Assembly (NCBI RefSeq): GCF_002844375.1
Contig: NZ_CP024199.1
Location: forward strand, 384,001-448,000
Direction: 5' to 3'
Length of the DNA stretch: 64,000 bases
Source of the DNA: Thalassospira marina
GTDB taxonomy: Bacteria > Pseudomonadota > Alphaproteobacteria > Rhodospirillales > Thalassospiraceae
Positions 17,374 to 29,286 of the stretch are shown here, one piece after another. Under the pieces are notes generated by a model, which saw nothing but the letters and a program-made list of their open reading frames with translations, did no database searches and was not told where the DNA came from. Made by a program: the position numbers and the translations under genes. Each line of letters starts with the position of its first letter. Position 1 is the stretch's first letter.

Positions 17374-19587
17374 ATGTGCGCCGCAAAGGCCATAACGGGA
17401 AATCTGTTTGAACGACGCACTGTTTCCGTGCTGCCTCCCCTGCCGCTGGCGGGGCCCTATGACTATGTCGTTCCCGAAGGCCTTGATATTCAACCCGGTG
17501 ATTTTGTCGAAATTCCGCTGGGACGTCAAACCCAGCGTGGTGTTGTCTGGGGTGATGCCAGGGGTGATGTTGACCCTGCCAAACTGCGCGAAATTTATGG
17601 GGTGCTGCCCGCCGCCCCAATGCCCGCTGTAACGCGCCGCTTTATCGACTGGGTATCGGCCTACACCCTTAGCCCGCAGGGCGCCGTGCTGCGCATGGCC
17701 ATGAGTGTCACCGACGCCCTTGAAGCCCCCAAGCCGGTTTTCCGGTTCGGGCTGGCACATGGCATGGCCGAGTCGCAAGGCAATATGCGCATGACACCGG
17801 CGCGCAAACGTATTTTGTCGCTGCTGGCGGATCATCCATCGCTGGAACAGGGCGATATCCTGCAGGAAACCGGCACCAGCGCCAGCGTATTAAAGGGGCT
17901 GGTTGATGCAGGCGTCATCCGGCGCGAACAGGTGGCCCCGCCATCGCCCTTTGCCCTGCCGGATTTATCCATTCCCCGCCCCGACCTGTCGCTTGATCAG
18001 GAAAAGGCAGCAGATTTTTTGTGTGAAAAGGTCGATGCAGGCGGGTTTTCAGCAATCCTGATTGATGGTGTAACCGGTTCGGGCAAGACCGAGGTTTATT
18101 TTGAAGCCGTCCGGGCCGCCCTGGCACAGGGAAAGCAGGTGATGGTCCTGTTGCCTGAAATTGCCCTGTCGGCACAATGGCTGCAGCGTTTTCGTGACCG
18201 CTTTGGTGTGGAACCGGCACTTTGGCATTCCGAAGTTGGCCAGGCACGGCGGCGCGAAACCTGGCGCGCGGTGGCCGATGGCAGCGCGCGGCTGGTGGTT
18301 GGCGCGCGATCAGCCCTGTTTTTGCCTTATCGCGACCTTGGCCTGATCGTGGTGGACGAAGAACACGAACATGCCTTCAAGCAGGAAGATGGCGTCATTT
18401 ACCATGCCCGTGATATGGCGGTGGCGCGCGGGCATCTGGGCGGGTTTCCGGTGATGCTGGCATCTGCCACGCCCTCGCTTGAAACGTTGGCAAATGTGGA
18501 AGCTGGCCGGTACGAACGTGTGGTGTTGGGCCAGCGCCACGGGGTGGCCGTGCTGCCCAGTGTAGAGATTGTTGATATCCGCGTGGACAAGCCCGAACGC
18601 CAGCGCTGGATAACGCCGACCCTGAAACAAAGGCTGATGGAAACCTTTGCTGCGGGCGAGCAGGCGATGCTGTTTTTGAACCGGCGTGGCTATGCGCCCT
18701 TAACCCTGTGCCGGGCCTGTGGACATCGTTTCCAATGCCCCAATTGCACGGCCTGGCTGGTGGAACATCGCGCCTGGGGCAAGTTGCAGTGCCATCATTG
18801 TGGCTATTCGGCCAAAATCCCCGATGCCTGCCCGGCCTGCGGGGCCGAGGAAAAGCTGGCCCCCTGCGGGCCGGGGGTGGAACGCCTGTATGAAGAAGCG
18901 ATCCAGACCTTCCCCGATTTGAAAATCGAGGTCGCCACATCGGATAATATTGCCGGGCCAAAGGCCGCGGCTGCTCTGGTGGGCCGGGTGCATAACCAGG
19001 AAGTTGACCTTCTGATAGGTACGCAGATCCTTGCCAAGGGCTATCATTTCCCCATGCTGACGCTGGTGGGCGTGATTGATGCCGATCTGGGGCTGGCGGG
19101 GGGCGATTTGCGCGCCGCCGAACGCAGCTATCAATTGCTGACCCAGGTGGCCGGCCGTGCCGGGCGTGGCGAACGACCAGGAACGGTACTGTTGCAAACG
19201 GCAGATCCGTCAAACCGCGTGATCAAGGCGATTGCGGCCGGGGATCGTGATGCGTTTGATCAGGTCGAGCTTGCGGAACGCATGAAATATGGCATGCCGC
19301 CGCACGGCAAACTGGCTGCCCTGATTGTTTCGGGCAAAAAGGAAAACGAAGTAGACGAAGCCGCCTGGCGCATTGGCCGGGTTGCGCCGCGGGGGGATGG
19401 CATTGTCGTTTTGGGGCCAGCACCCGCCCCATTATCGCTATTGCGCGGGCGCTTTCGTCGCCGGTTTTTGCTGCGCACCGATAAATCGGTCAAGGTGCAG
19501 GCGGTGATCCAGGATTGGCTCAGCCGGGTGAAAACGCCGGGCAGCGTGCGCGTCCAGATCGATATAGACCCCTACAGCTTTATGTAA
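17374..19587 (+). CDS. priA: Primosomal protein N' (replication restart helicase PriA)
   Basis: Superfamily 2 helicase of 737 residues that reloads the replisome at stalled forks. In order: N-terminal 3'-DNA-binding domain (SVLPPLPLAGPYDYVVPEG), Walker A GVTGSGKTEVY, DEEH box VVDEEHEHAFKQ, a zinc-binding insertion (CRACGHRFQCPNC and CHHCGY with CPACG), and motif V-VI segment LLTQVAGRAGRGERPG. The start ATG is at 17374 with no strong ribosome binding site. It diverges from the transaldolase gene across 135 bases. In related bacteria priA lies close to atpH; here two genes intervene. Confidence 0.96.
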   Translation: MCAAKAITGNLFERRTVSVLPPLPLAGPYDYVVPEGLDIQPGDFVEIPLGRQTQRGVVWGDARGDVDPAKLREIYGVLPAAPMPAVTRRFIDWVSAYTLSPQGAVLRMAMSVTDALEAPKPVFRFGLAHGMAESQGNMRMTPARKRILSLLADHPSLEQGDILQETGTSASVLKGLVDAGVIRREQVAPPSPFALPDLSIPRPDLSLDQEKAADFLCEKVDAGGFSAILIDGVTGSGKTEVYFEAVRAALAQGKQVMVLLPEIALSAQWLQRFRDRFGVEPALWHSEVGQARRRETWRAVADGSARLVVGARSALFLPYRDLGLIVVDEEHEHAFKQEDGVIYHARDMAVARGHLGGFPVMLASATPSLETLANVEAGRYERVVLGQRHGVAVLPSVEIVDIRVDKPERQRWITPTLKQRLMETFAAGEQAMLFLNRRGYAPLTLCRACGHRFQCPNCTAWLVEHRAWGKLQCHHCGYSAKIPDACPACGAEEKLAPCGPGVERLYEEAIQTFPDLKIEVATSDNIAGPKAAAALVGRVHNQEVDLLIGTQILAKGYHFPMLTLVGVIDADLGLAGGDLRAAERSYQLLTQVAGRAGRGERPGTVLLQTADPSNRVIKAIAAGDRDAFDQVELAERMKYGMPPHGKLAALIVSGKKENEVDEAAWRIGRVAPRGDGIVVLGPAPAPLSLLRGRFRRRFLLRTDKSVKVQAVIQDWLSRVKTPGSVRVQIDIDPYSFM

Positions 19588-19634
19588 AATTATGGTGGTG
19601 GTCGGCAGGGATGCCGGATGCACCAAACAAAGGC

Positions 19635-20450
19635 CTATTGCGAATAATGGATTTTGCGCGGGCCTTCGGTGCCCAGATAGCTTTCAATAATGGCGGCGAT
19701 GGTGCCGTCCTTCTGAAAACGGTCAATGATCGCATCATACTGGCGTTGAAAGCTTTCTTTACCGTGATAGCGCGATGCCTTTGACCAGACATTATAATAG
19801 GCCGCCTGGCGAATGGGCGGATAAAGGAAGACAAGCTGGTCGGCAAGGCCATCCTGCTGGGCTTCGTAAAGCGACGTCATGTAATTAAGTGGCACAATAT
19901 CAAACCGCCCACGCAGCAGCATCGGAATCAGCAGGTTGTTTTTGGCAACGGTTTCAATATTCAGGCCGCTATTCCAGAAGGCCGGGGTATAGGAAAACCC
20001 GGCAGCAGCCCCGATATGCAGCCCGGCAAGATCGGAAAAGTCATTAAAGCTGATACGGTCGCTATCGGTTTTGCGAATGGCAAATCGCCAGTCCAGCAGC
20101 AGGTGCGCCTCATTGGGATAGTCCAGAAATTCCTGCCGTTCAGGCGACAGGGATAGGGATAGGACAATGTCGCTTGCACCGGTTTTGGCATTGTAAAGCA
20201 GGCGGTTGCCGCTGGGCACAAGGCGAAATTCATAATCGCTGATCTGCATTTCCGCCAGAACGGCCTTCATGATGTCGATATCAACACCACGGATTTCCCC
20301 GTCCTGCTGCCATTTAAGGGGGGCTTCGCTTAACCCCTCTATAATCAGGGGGCGGGATTGCGCCGGGGAAACTGGCAAAATAAAAAGGATACCCAGCCCG
20401 ATAAACAGGCTGGCGAAAAAACGACAGACAGCAGTGCTGCCGTGCGTCAT
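19635..20450 (-). CDS. Orphan periplasmic amino-acid-type solute-binding protein
   Basis: Protein of 271 residues resembling the SBP_bac_3 family. A signal peptide (RFFASLFIGLGILFILPVSPAQS) is followed by a bilobed binding fold with GEIRGVDIDIMKAVLAEM and SLSLSPERQEFLDYPNEA. The start ATG at 20450 has TGGAGGACGTA upstream. No permease or ATPase gene is adjacent, and the FDIVPLNYMTSLYEAQ region is typical of family members that work as sensors or in unlinked transporters. The ligand is unknown. Confidence 0.8.
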   Translation of the reverse strand: MTHGSTAVCRFFASLFIGLGILFILPVSPAQSRPLIIEGLSEAPLKWQQDGEIRGVDIDIMKAVLAEMQISDYEFRLVPSGNRLLYNAKTGASDIVLSLSLSPERQEFLDYPNEAHLLLDWRFAIRKTDSDRISFNDFSDLAGLHIGAAAGFSYTPAFWNSGLNIETVAKNNLLIPMLLRGRFDIVPLNYMTSLYEAQQDGLADQLVFLYPPIRQAAYYNVWSKASRYHGKESFQRQYDAIIDRFQKDGTIAAIIESYLGTEGPRKIHYSQ

Positions 20451-20536
20451 TACGTCCTCCAGGTTGGTGGTGGCTACCCCTTTGGAATAAGTCTATATGA
20501 TTGCGCAGCATCCGCATAACAATTTACGGACAGAAC

Positions 20537-20833
20537 ATGCAAAACGAAAACCAGACCACGATTTGCCGCTGGGCGGACGAAACCTTTGGCCCGGTGGCAG
20601 ACCCCGTTGCACTGGTGGACCGCGCAATGATGGAAATGCAGGAACTGCGCGAAGCGGTCGAAGCCCGCGACCTTTCCGAGATCGGCAAGGAAAGTGCCGA
20701 TGTCATGATCCTGCTTTATCGCCTTGTTGAACAGTTTGGCCTGGATTTGCTTGATCAGACCGGGGCCAAAATGGCGATCAACCGTAATCGCACCTGGCGG
20801 GCCAAGGGCGATGGCACGGGGTCGCATATCTGA
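20537..20833 (+). CDS. MazG-like nucleotide pyrophosphohydrolase
   Basis: Small all-helical protein of 98 residues with the metal-binding pattern of MazG/dUTPase-like NTP pyrophosphohydrolases: EMQELREAVEARD (ExxE) and EIGKESADVMILLYRL (ExxD). The C-terminus MAINRNRTWRAKGDGTGSHI resembles DUF550-type dATP/dGTP pyrophosphohydrolases. It probably cleans up non-canonical or excess NTPs. The start ATG at 20537 is preceded by GGACAG. It is divergent from the binding-protein gene. Confidence 0.8.
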   Translation: MQNENQTTICRWADETFGPVADPVALVDRAMMEMQELREAVEARDLSEIGKESADVMILLYRLVEQFGLDLLDQTGAKMAINRNRTWRAKGDGTGSHI

Positions 20834-21420
20834 TCGCTTTGATACGGGCGGAATGTCTGTTGCTGTTTTTCCGGGGCGGGGGGCTCTCCGCCGGGATTGC
20901 GGCATTCGGATCGGCGCTATGGCCGGTTGTCATCCTGTCTGGTCATCAGGGTTATCGCGCAGGGCTATGCCCCTGTTATCCCGGGGCAGGATTCACCCCA
21001 CCGTAAAAGCACAAAAAGAATCGACCCAGAATAAAAGTGGTCCAATTCCATTTTCCCGTTTGGGTTGGGCATCTTGTGTGCTGGTTCACACTTGCGCCGG
21101 GGTTGATCTGGGCGATTGGCTTAATTTTGCCTGAATCTTCAAGATTCGCGGTGGATTTGTCGCGCATCTGGCAAAAAAGCGCGATTTCCATAGGGGCAAA
21201 CGAACCGGCAAGAGGCGCAAAAAGCCGCGATTTTTCAAGGATGATGGCCCCGGAATGAAATGAGTTGCCAAACTCGTCACAATTGCGGTTGCGCGGGGGT
21301 TGCTCCTTACAGGGACATGTGCTACCAAACGCTCGCTTCCCGAAGGGCCATCCCTTCGGGGGATCATTTTTTTATATGTATCCGAGTCGTTCTCATAACC
21401 AGAATTGAGGGCTTTCACCG
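20834..21420. other. Long non-coding region upstream of the ATP synthase operon
   Basis: 587 bases without a believable gene. It contains a GC-rich hairpin TGCCCC/GGGGCA (20968-20988), an AT-richer part around 21000-21150 and the terminator-like hairpin at 21339-21373. The atp promoter should lie here; I cannot name its boxes. Confidence 0.6.
21339..21373 (+). promoter_or_regulatory. Terminator-like hairpin in the atpH leader
   Basis: CCCGAAGGG (21339-21347) and CCCTTCGGG (21352-21360) form a perfect 9-bp stem with a CCAT loop. A run of seven T follows at 21367-21373. It ends only 47 bases before the atpH start codon, on the same strand, so it may act as an attenuator, a processing site or the end of a short upstream transcript. 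Confidence 0.6.
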
Positions 21421-23510
<2,090 letters not shown>

Positions 23511-23542
23511 AAGTCTGAACTTTAGGCGAAGGAGGAAACGCA

Positions 23543-24439
23543 ATGGCTAGTTTGAAGGACTTGCGCTCGCGCATTGCCAGCGTCAAATCGACGAGGAAGA
23601 TTACCTCGGCGATGAAGATGGTGGCCGCGTCCAAGCTCCGTCGCTCGCAGGATGCAGCCGAAGCAGCCCGTCCCTATGCAGAACGCATGGGGACGATGCT
23701 GGGCCGGCTCGCTGCTGCGGTTGGTGGTTCACAGGGAGCACCAAAACTGCTGGCCGGGACCGGCAAGGAAAACACCCATCTGATGGTTGTTTTCACCGCT
23801 GATCGTGGTCTTTGCGGCGGTTTTAACGCTTCGATCGTCAAGGCGGCCCGTGCGAAAATTCGCGCACTGAAAGCCGAAGGCAAAACGGTCAAGATTATCT
23901 GTGTTGGCCGCAAGGGTGCCGATGCTCTTAAACGCGACAATGGCGATGCGATTATTGCGCGCTATACCGGCGTTGAAGGCAAAAAGGGAATTGAGTTTTC
24001 CGAGGCATCCGCGGTCGCAGACAAGGTTCTGGAGCTGTTCGAAGCCGGTGAATTCGACGTTTGCACGATTTTCTACAACAAATTCGTGTCGGCGATTTCG
24101 CAGGTTGTTACCGAACAGCAACTGGTTCCCTTTGCCGTTGAGGCAAAAGCGGACAACCAGGAAGCTGACGGAAACGGCGCTTCGGCGATTTATGAATATG
24201 AACCGTCGGAAGAAGCCATTCTGGCAGACTTGCTGCCACGTAATGTTGGCGTCCAGATTTTCGGGGCCATGCTGGAAAGCAGTGCTTCGGAACACGGTTC
24301 GCGGATGTCCGCAATGGATAACGCAACCCGCAATGCCGGCGACATGATCGACCGACTGAGCATTCAGTATAACCGCTCACGTCAGGCACAGATCACCAAC
24401 GAACTGATTGAAATCATTTCCGGCGCCGAGGCTTTGTAA
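23543..24439 (+). CDS. atpG: ATP synthase F1 subunit gamma
   Basis: Central rotor subunit of 298 residues. N-terminal helix [30 protein letters not shown] and C-terminal helix [39 protein letters not shown] form the coiled coil inside the alpha-beta ring; [10 protein letters not shown] is the family mark. AAGGAGG lies just upstream of ATG 23543. It is the third gene of the operon, 32 bases after atpA. Confidence 0.97.
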   Translation: MASLKDLRSRIASVKSTRKITSAMKMVAASKLRRSQDAAEAARPYAERMGTMLGRLAAAVGGSQGAPKLLAGTGKENTHLMVVFTADRGLCGGFNASIVKAARAKIRALKAEGKTVKIICVGRKGADALKRDNGDAIIARYTGVEGKKGIEFSEASAVADKVLELFEAGEFDVCTIFYNKFVSAISQVVTEQQLVPFAVEAKADNQEADGNGASAIYEYEPSEEAILADLLPRNVGVQIFGAMLESSASEHGSRMSAMDNATRNAGDMIDRLSIQYNRSRQAQITNELIEIISGAEAL

Positions 24440-24457
24440 GCGGGTCGCAGGAACTAA

Positions 24458-25909
<1,452 letters not shown>

Positions 25910-25950
25910 GGCAGCTTCGGTCCCCCTCCGGGTAAGGAGCGAGGACTGTC

Positions 25951-26355
25951 ATGACTGATACGACTGTACTGGAACTTGTTTCACCGTCTGCCCTGCTCAA
26001 ATCCGAGCCGGTCGAGATGGTTGTCGTTCCGGGCACGGAAGGGAACTTCGGTGTGCTGCCCAAGCATGCACCGCTGATCTCGACCATTCGTCCGGGCGTC
26101 ATTGACATCTATACGGGTGGCAAGGTTTCGGAACGCATTTTTGTGGCTGGCGGTGTTGCCGAGGTTAACCCCGAGCGTTGCACCATCCTGGCGGAAGAAG
26201 CGATTTCTGTTGCCGATATCAAGGCTGACGAAGCGCAGACCCGTCTGGAAGCTGCAAAAGCTGCTTTCGATGCTGCAAAGTCTACTCACGAAAAGGCGAA
26301 TGCTGAACGTGAAGTCGCGATTGCCGTTGCACAGATCGCCGCTTTGACGAACTGA
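25951..26355 (+). CDS. atpC: ATP synthase F1 subunit epsilon
   Basis: Rotor subunit epsilon of 134 residues: N-terminal beta-barrel (VVVPGTEGNFGVLPKHAPLIS, and VAGGVAEVNPERCTILAEEA) plus an Ala-rich C-terminal helical hairpin that can inhibit ATP hydrolysis. AAGGAG precedes ATG 25951. Last gene of atpHAGDC, followed at once by a strong terminator. Confidence 0.96.
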   Translation: MTDTTVLELVSPSALLKSEPVEMVVVPGTEGNFGVLPKHAPLISTIRPGVIDIYTGGKVSERIFVAGGVAEVNPERCTILAEEAISVADIKADEAQTRLEAAKAAFDAAKSTHEKANAEREVAIAVAQIAALTN

Positions 26356-26373
26356 TCTGACCGCACTGTCATC

Positions 26374-26410
26374 AAAAGGGCCGCTATCAAACGATAGCGG
26401 CCCTTTTTTT
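26374..26410 (+). terminator. Rho-independent terminator of the atp operon
   Basis: A perfect 15-bp stem: arms 26374-26388 and 26393-26407, AAAC loop, ending in seven T at 26404-26410. The A run on the other side lets it work on both strands. Confidence 0.95.
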
Positions 26411-26628
26411 GTTTTATCGGGATGCTGGCGGCAGCAGGAGCGTAGCGGGAAGACGGCCAACTGACGCTTATTCAAAGCAACGGCTGGCAAGGTGATAATC
26501 TGCGATATCTGTCCTTGTTCCCATCCAGGCAGAAGACCTGTAAAGGCTCATGCCTGTCAGCATTCCTTTAATCGGTTCTGTTCTGCCGCCCTCAAAGACC
26601 GTCTTGCTGGTCCCGAACCGACTTTCGT

Positions 26629-27456
26629 TTAAATGTCCCGATCGGCGGAATAGGCGATGTCTTTTTGGGCTTCAAGTTCTGACAGGCGTTCCTGCAGGGC
26701 CGCATGGATCGATTGATAGGCCGTGCTACCAAGTGTGACGCGGCGCGGGGCCGGGGTTACGTCGACCGACGCCACCATTGCCTGGGCGGTGCGGATGGCA
26801 TCGCCCTTGATGACAAAGTCACCATTGGCAATGGCATCACGCACATTATGCGCCGGGGTGCCGTCATAGGCATCCATCAGGGGCGGGCTGACCAGTCCCG
26901 CGCCAAAACCGGTTTCGGTCGGGCCGGGTTCGATGATCGTGCAGTCAATCCCGAACCCTGCAATTTCCTGACGCAGGGATTCAATAAAGCCTTCGATGCC
27001 CCATTTGGTGGTGTGATAAAGGCTGAAATTGGGATAGGCGATTTGCCCGCCTTCGGACGATACCTGCATGATCCGCCCGCTTTTCTGGCGGCGCAGATGG
27101 GGCAGAGCAGCGCGGATCACCTGGATCGACCCGATGATATTGGTGTTGATCTGATCAATAATCTGGTCATCACCAAGTTCTTCGGCGGCGCCAAACAGGC
27201 CGTAACCCGCATTATTGACGACCACATCAATTGGCCTTTCGGCAAAGGCCGCATCGACCACACGCCGGATGGCGGCCGTATCGGTAACATCCAGCTGATG
27301 AATTGAAAGCTGGGCGGGATATTTTGCCGCCAGATCATCAAGCACGCCTTGCTTGCGCAGGGTGGCAATAACGTGATCGCCGCGTTCGAGCAGAATTTTG
27401 GTCATTTCCAGACCAAGGCCCGACGATGTGCCGGTAATGAACCATGTACGCATCAT
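26629..27456 (-). CDS. Short-chain dehydrogenase/reductase
   Basis: Classical SDR of 275 residues. NAD(P)-binding TGTSSGLG near the N-terminus, NNAG motif VVNNAGYGLFG, and active-site YxxxK as YHTTKWG with the upstream Ser in MQVSSEGG. Such proteins act on diverse alcohols and ketones; the substrate is unknown. AAGGAAAAC precedes the double ATG, so the start is 27456 or 27453. It diverges from a LysR regulator 96 bases away, which probably controls it. Confidence 0.9.
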   Translation of the reverse strand: MMRTWFITGTSSGLGLEMTKILLERGDHVIATLRKQGVLDDLAAKYPAQLSIHQLDVTDTAAIRRVVDAAFAERPIDVVVNNAGYGLFGAAEELGDDQIIDQINTNIIGSIQVIRAALPHLRRQKSGRIMQVSSEGGQIAYPNFSLYHTTKWGIEGFIESLRQEIAGFGIDCTIIEPGPTETGFGAGLVSPPLMDAYDGTPAHNVRDAIANGDFVIKGDAIRTAQAMVASVDVTPAPRRVTLGSTAYQSIHAALQERLSELEAQKDIAYSADRDI

Positions 27457-27514
27457 GTTTTCCTTTCGGGGTGAAGAAACATGACCTGCATATAGGTGGG
27501 TATATTGATGGGAC

Positions 27515-27534
27515 TATGCTATATAATTTGCATA
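27515..27534. promoter_or_regulatory. Candidate LysR-type operator between SDR and LysR genes
   Basis: Inverted repeat TATGC (27515-27519) and GCATA (27530-27534) with ten AT-rich bases between, in the shared 96-base promoter region. It resembles a T-N11-A box of LysR regulators. Confidence 0.4.
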
Positions 27535-27552
27535 ACCTGATGGTAAATTCCC

Positions 27553-28458
27553 ATGAATTATCAACCCAGCCTGAATGACCTGAAGGCATTTGCCTGTATT
27601 GCCGCGCGGCAAAGCTTTCGCAAGGCGGCGGATGATCTGGCACTTGCCCCCTCAACCCTGAGCCATGTGATCCGCAGTCTGGAAGAAAATCTGGGCGTGC
27701 GATTGTTTCACCGCACCACGCGCAGTGTCGCCCTGACCGAAGCGGGCGAACAATTATTGGCAAGGTTACAGCCCCTGCTGCGTGATCTGGATTTCGCGCT
27801 GGAGGAGGTAAACAGTTTTCGCAGCAAACCCAGTGGCGTTTTGCGGATCAACACCAGCGAGATCGCGATTTCCATGCTGCTGGACGATGTTGTACCGGCT
27901 TTTCTGGCGCAATATCCGGAAATGTCCCTGGATCTGGTCAGCGACGGACGGCTGGTTGATATCGTTGCCGAAGGGTTCGATGCCGGTTTGCGGCTGGGCG
28001 AATCTGTACCGCAGGATATGATTGCGGTACGGTTTGGCGGGGAAACGCGGTTTCTGGCAGTGGCATCGCCCGATTATTTTGACCGCCACAAGCCACCCCA
28101 AAGCCCGGATGATTTAAAACACCATCACTGCATTCGCCATCGTATGCCTAGCGGCAAGCTTTATCAGTGGGAATTTGAACGGCACGGGCAGGAAGTGCGT
28201 ATTGATGTGCCCGGTGCCCTGACGCTGGATCATCCTGGCATGATGGTGAAGGCAGCACTGGCCGGGCTGGGTATTGCCTATGTGCCGCTTTTTCTGGTGG
28301 CAGATGCGCTTGATACGGGCAGGCTGGTCAATGTGCTGGATGACTGGTGCCCGACAATTCCGGGCCTGCATTTATATTATCCCGGGCATCGGCATGTACC
28401 CAAGGGACTGCGGGCCTTTATCGATGAGATGAAGGCACATATGAAGAAAACCGGCTGA
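27553..28458 (+). CDS. LysR-family transcriptional regulator
   Basis: Regulator of 301 residues. The winged helix-turn-helix is at residues 5-64 (LKAFACIAARQSFRKAADDLALAPSTLSHVIRSLEENLGVRLFHR), followed by a periplasmic-binding-like effector domain with the SGVLRINTSEIAISM start. The RSVALTEAGEQLL segment is typical. It is divergent from the SDR gene, the most likely target. The effector is unknown. Confidence 0.93.
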   Translation: MNYQPSLNDLKAFACIAARQSFRKAADDLALAPSTLSHVIRSLEENLGVRLFHRTTRSVALTEAGEQLLARLQPLLRDLDFALEEVNSFRSKPSGVLRINTSEIAISMLLDDVVPAFLAQYPEMSLDLVSDGRLVDIVAEGFDAGLRLGESVPQDMIAVRFGGETRFLAVASPDYFDRHKPPQSPDDLKHHHCIRHRMPSGKLYQWEFERHGQEVRIDVPGALTLDHPGMMVKAALAGLGIAYVPLFLVADALDTGRLVNVLDDWCPTIPGLHLYYPGHRHVPKGLRAFIDEMKAHMKKTG

Positions 28459-28513
28459 CGGATCAGCAGGTTGCATCCGGTGTCATCCGGTTTTAAGCGG
28501 CTTTCAGGCAGGT

Positions 28514-28954
28514 TTAGTGCGACGGGGTCAGTGCGGTGTCGAGCCAGAAGGTTTCGATCATTTTCATCAGATCGATAAATTCGATGACATCGACGGGTTT
28601 GCGCAAATAGCAGTTCGCCCCGGCGGCATAACACAAATCCACATCGCGTTCGGCCGCAGATGTTGTCAGCACGATAACCGGGATGCTGGCCGATGCCGGG
28701 TCATTGCGGATTTCGCGTAACATTTCGCGGCCATCCTTGCGCGGCATGTTGAGATCAAGCAAAATAAGCTTCGGGCGCGGCGCATTGCGATACTGGCCGT
28801 CCTGCTGCAGGAACTGCAGGGCCGTGATGCCATCTTTGACATGATGAAGGTTAACCGGGCGGGAAAATTCTTTCAGCGCTTCTTCGACAAGCCGGGCATC
28901 ACCGGGATTGTCCTCTATCAGCAACAAATCGCTGGGCGTTTTCATCGCTGACAT
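28514..28954 (-). CDS. Rcp1-like single-domain response regulator
   Basis: CheY-like receiver of 146 residues with no output domain. Acidic pocket LLIEDNPGDARL, phospho-acceptor Asp in LILLDLNMPRKDG, the Thr in VIVLTTSA and Lys in YLRKPVD. The EDNPGDARLVEEAL and VNLHHVKDGITALQFL pattern matches the Rcp1 group, which often pairs with bacteriophytochrome or other histidine kinases. No kinase gene is nearby. I chose ATG 28954, which has GGAG at a normal distance; a GTG at 28963 is in frame. Confidence 0.9.
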   Translation of the reverse strand: MSAMKTPSDLLLIEDNPGDARLVEEALKEFSRPVNLHHVKDGITALQFLQQDGQYRNAPRPKLILLDLNMPRKDGREMLREIRNDPASASIPVIVLTTSAAERDVDLCYAAGANCYLRKPVDVIEFIDLMKMIETFWLDTALTPSH

Positions 28955-29286
28955 GTTTTCCACGCTCCATTATTCTTAAGAACAGGGAAGTCACCCCGGT
29001 TAGCTAGCATCGACCTAAACTTGATTATAGCATCGACGACTGTTTATAGATGAGCGGTTTTTGATTGTCGTTCGCAATTTAGCTTTCTACGGGCAAAAAT
29101 CGACATTTTTTCGATTTTACGAAGTGAAAGTGCCAAATAGCATCGCATGCGGGGCGATTTTTTTCGTTAGGCACCGCGAATATACCGCAAACTTGTAAGC
29201 ATTCCATATATTTTAGGATACTGATTATTGGAGTCGTAACGGTCTGGAACGTTACGACTCCCGGTATGTGATGTGTGACTGAAGGT
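28955..29286. other. AT-rich intergenic region between the receiver gene and ccmI
   Basis: About 330 bases with no credible gene. It should contain the promoter of the minus-strand receiver gene (AT-rich 28970-29120) and ends with the hairpin at 29230-29261. Confidence 0.55.
29230..29261. terminator. Perfect 12-bp hairpin downstream of ccmI
   Basis: GGAGTCGTAACG (29230-29241) pairs exactly with CGTTACGACTCC (29250-29261), eight-base loop, 25 bases after the ccmI stop. No T run follows on the minus strand, so it may protect the mRNA end or work with Rho. Confidence 0.5.

Noticed and set aside
20724..21134. Plus-strand frame overlapping the MazG-like gene
   Set aside because: It begins inside the MazG-like gene in another frame and is rich in Arg/Gly codons from GC-rich DNA; no start signal.
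28447..28494. AAAACCGG/CCGGTTTT dyad at the end of the LysR gene
   Set aside because: The first arm is inside the coding sequence and the loop is 32 bases; too weak to call a terminator.
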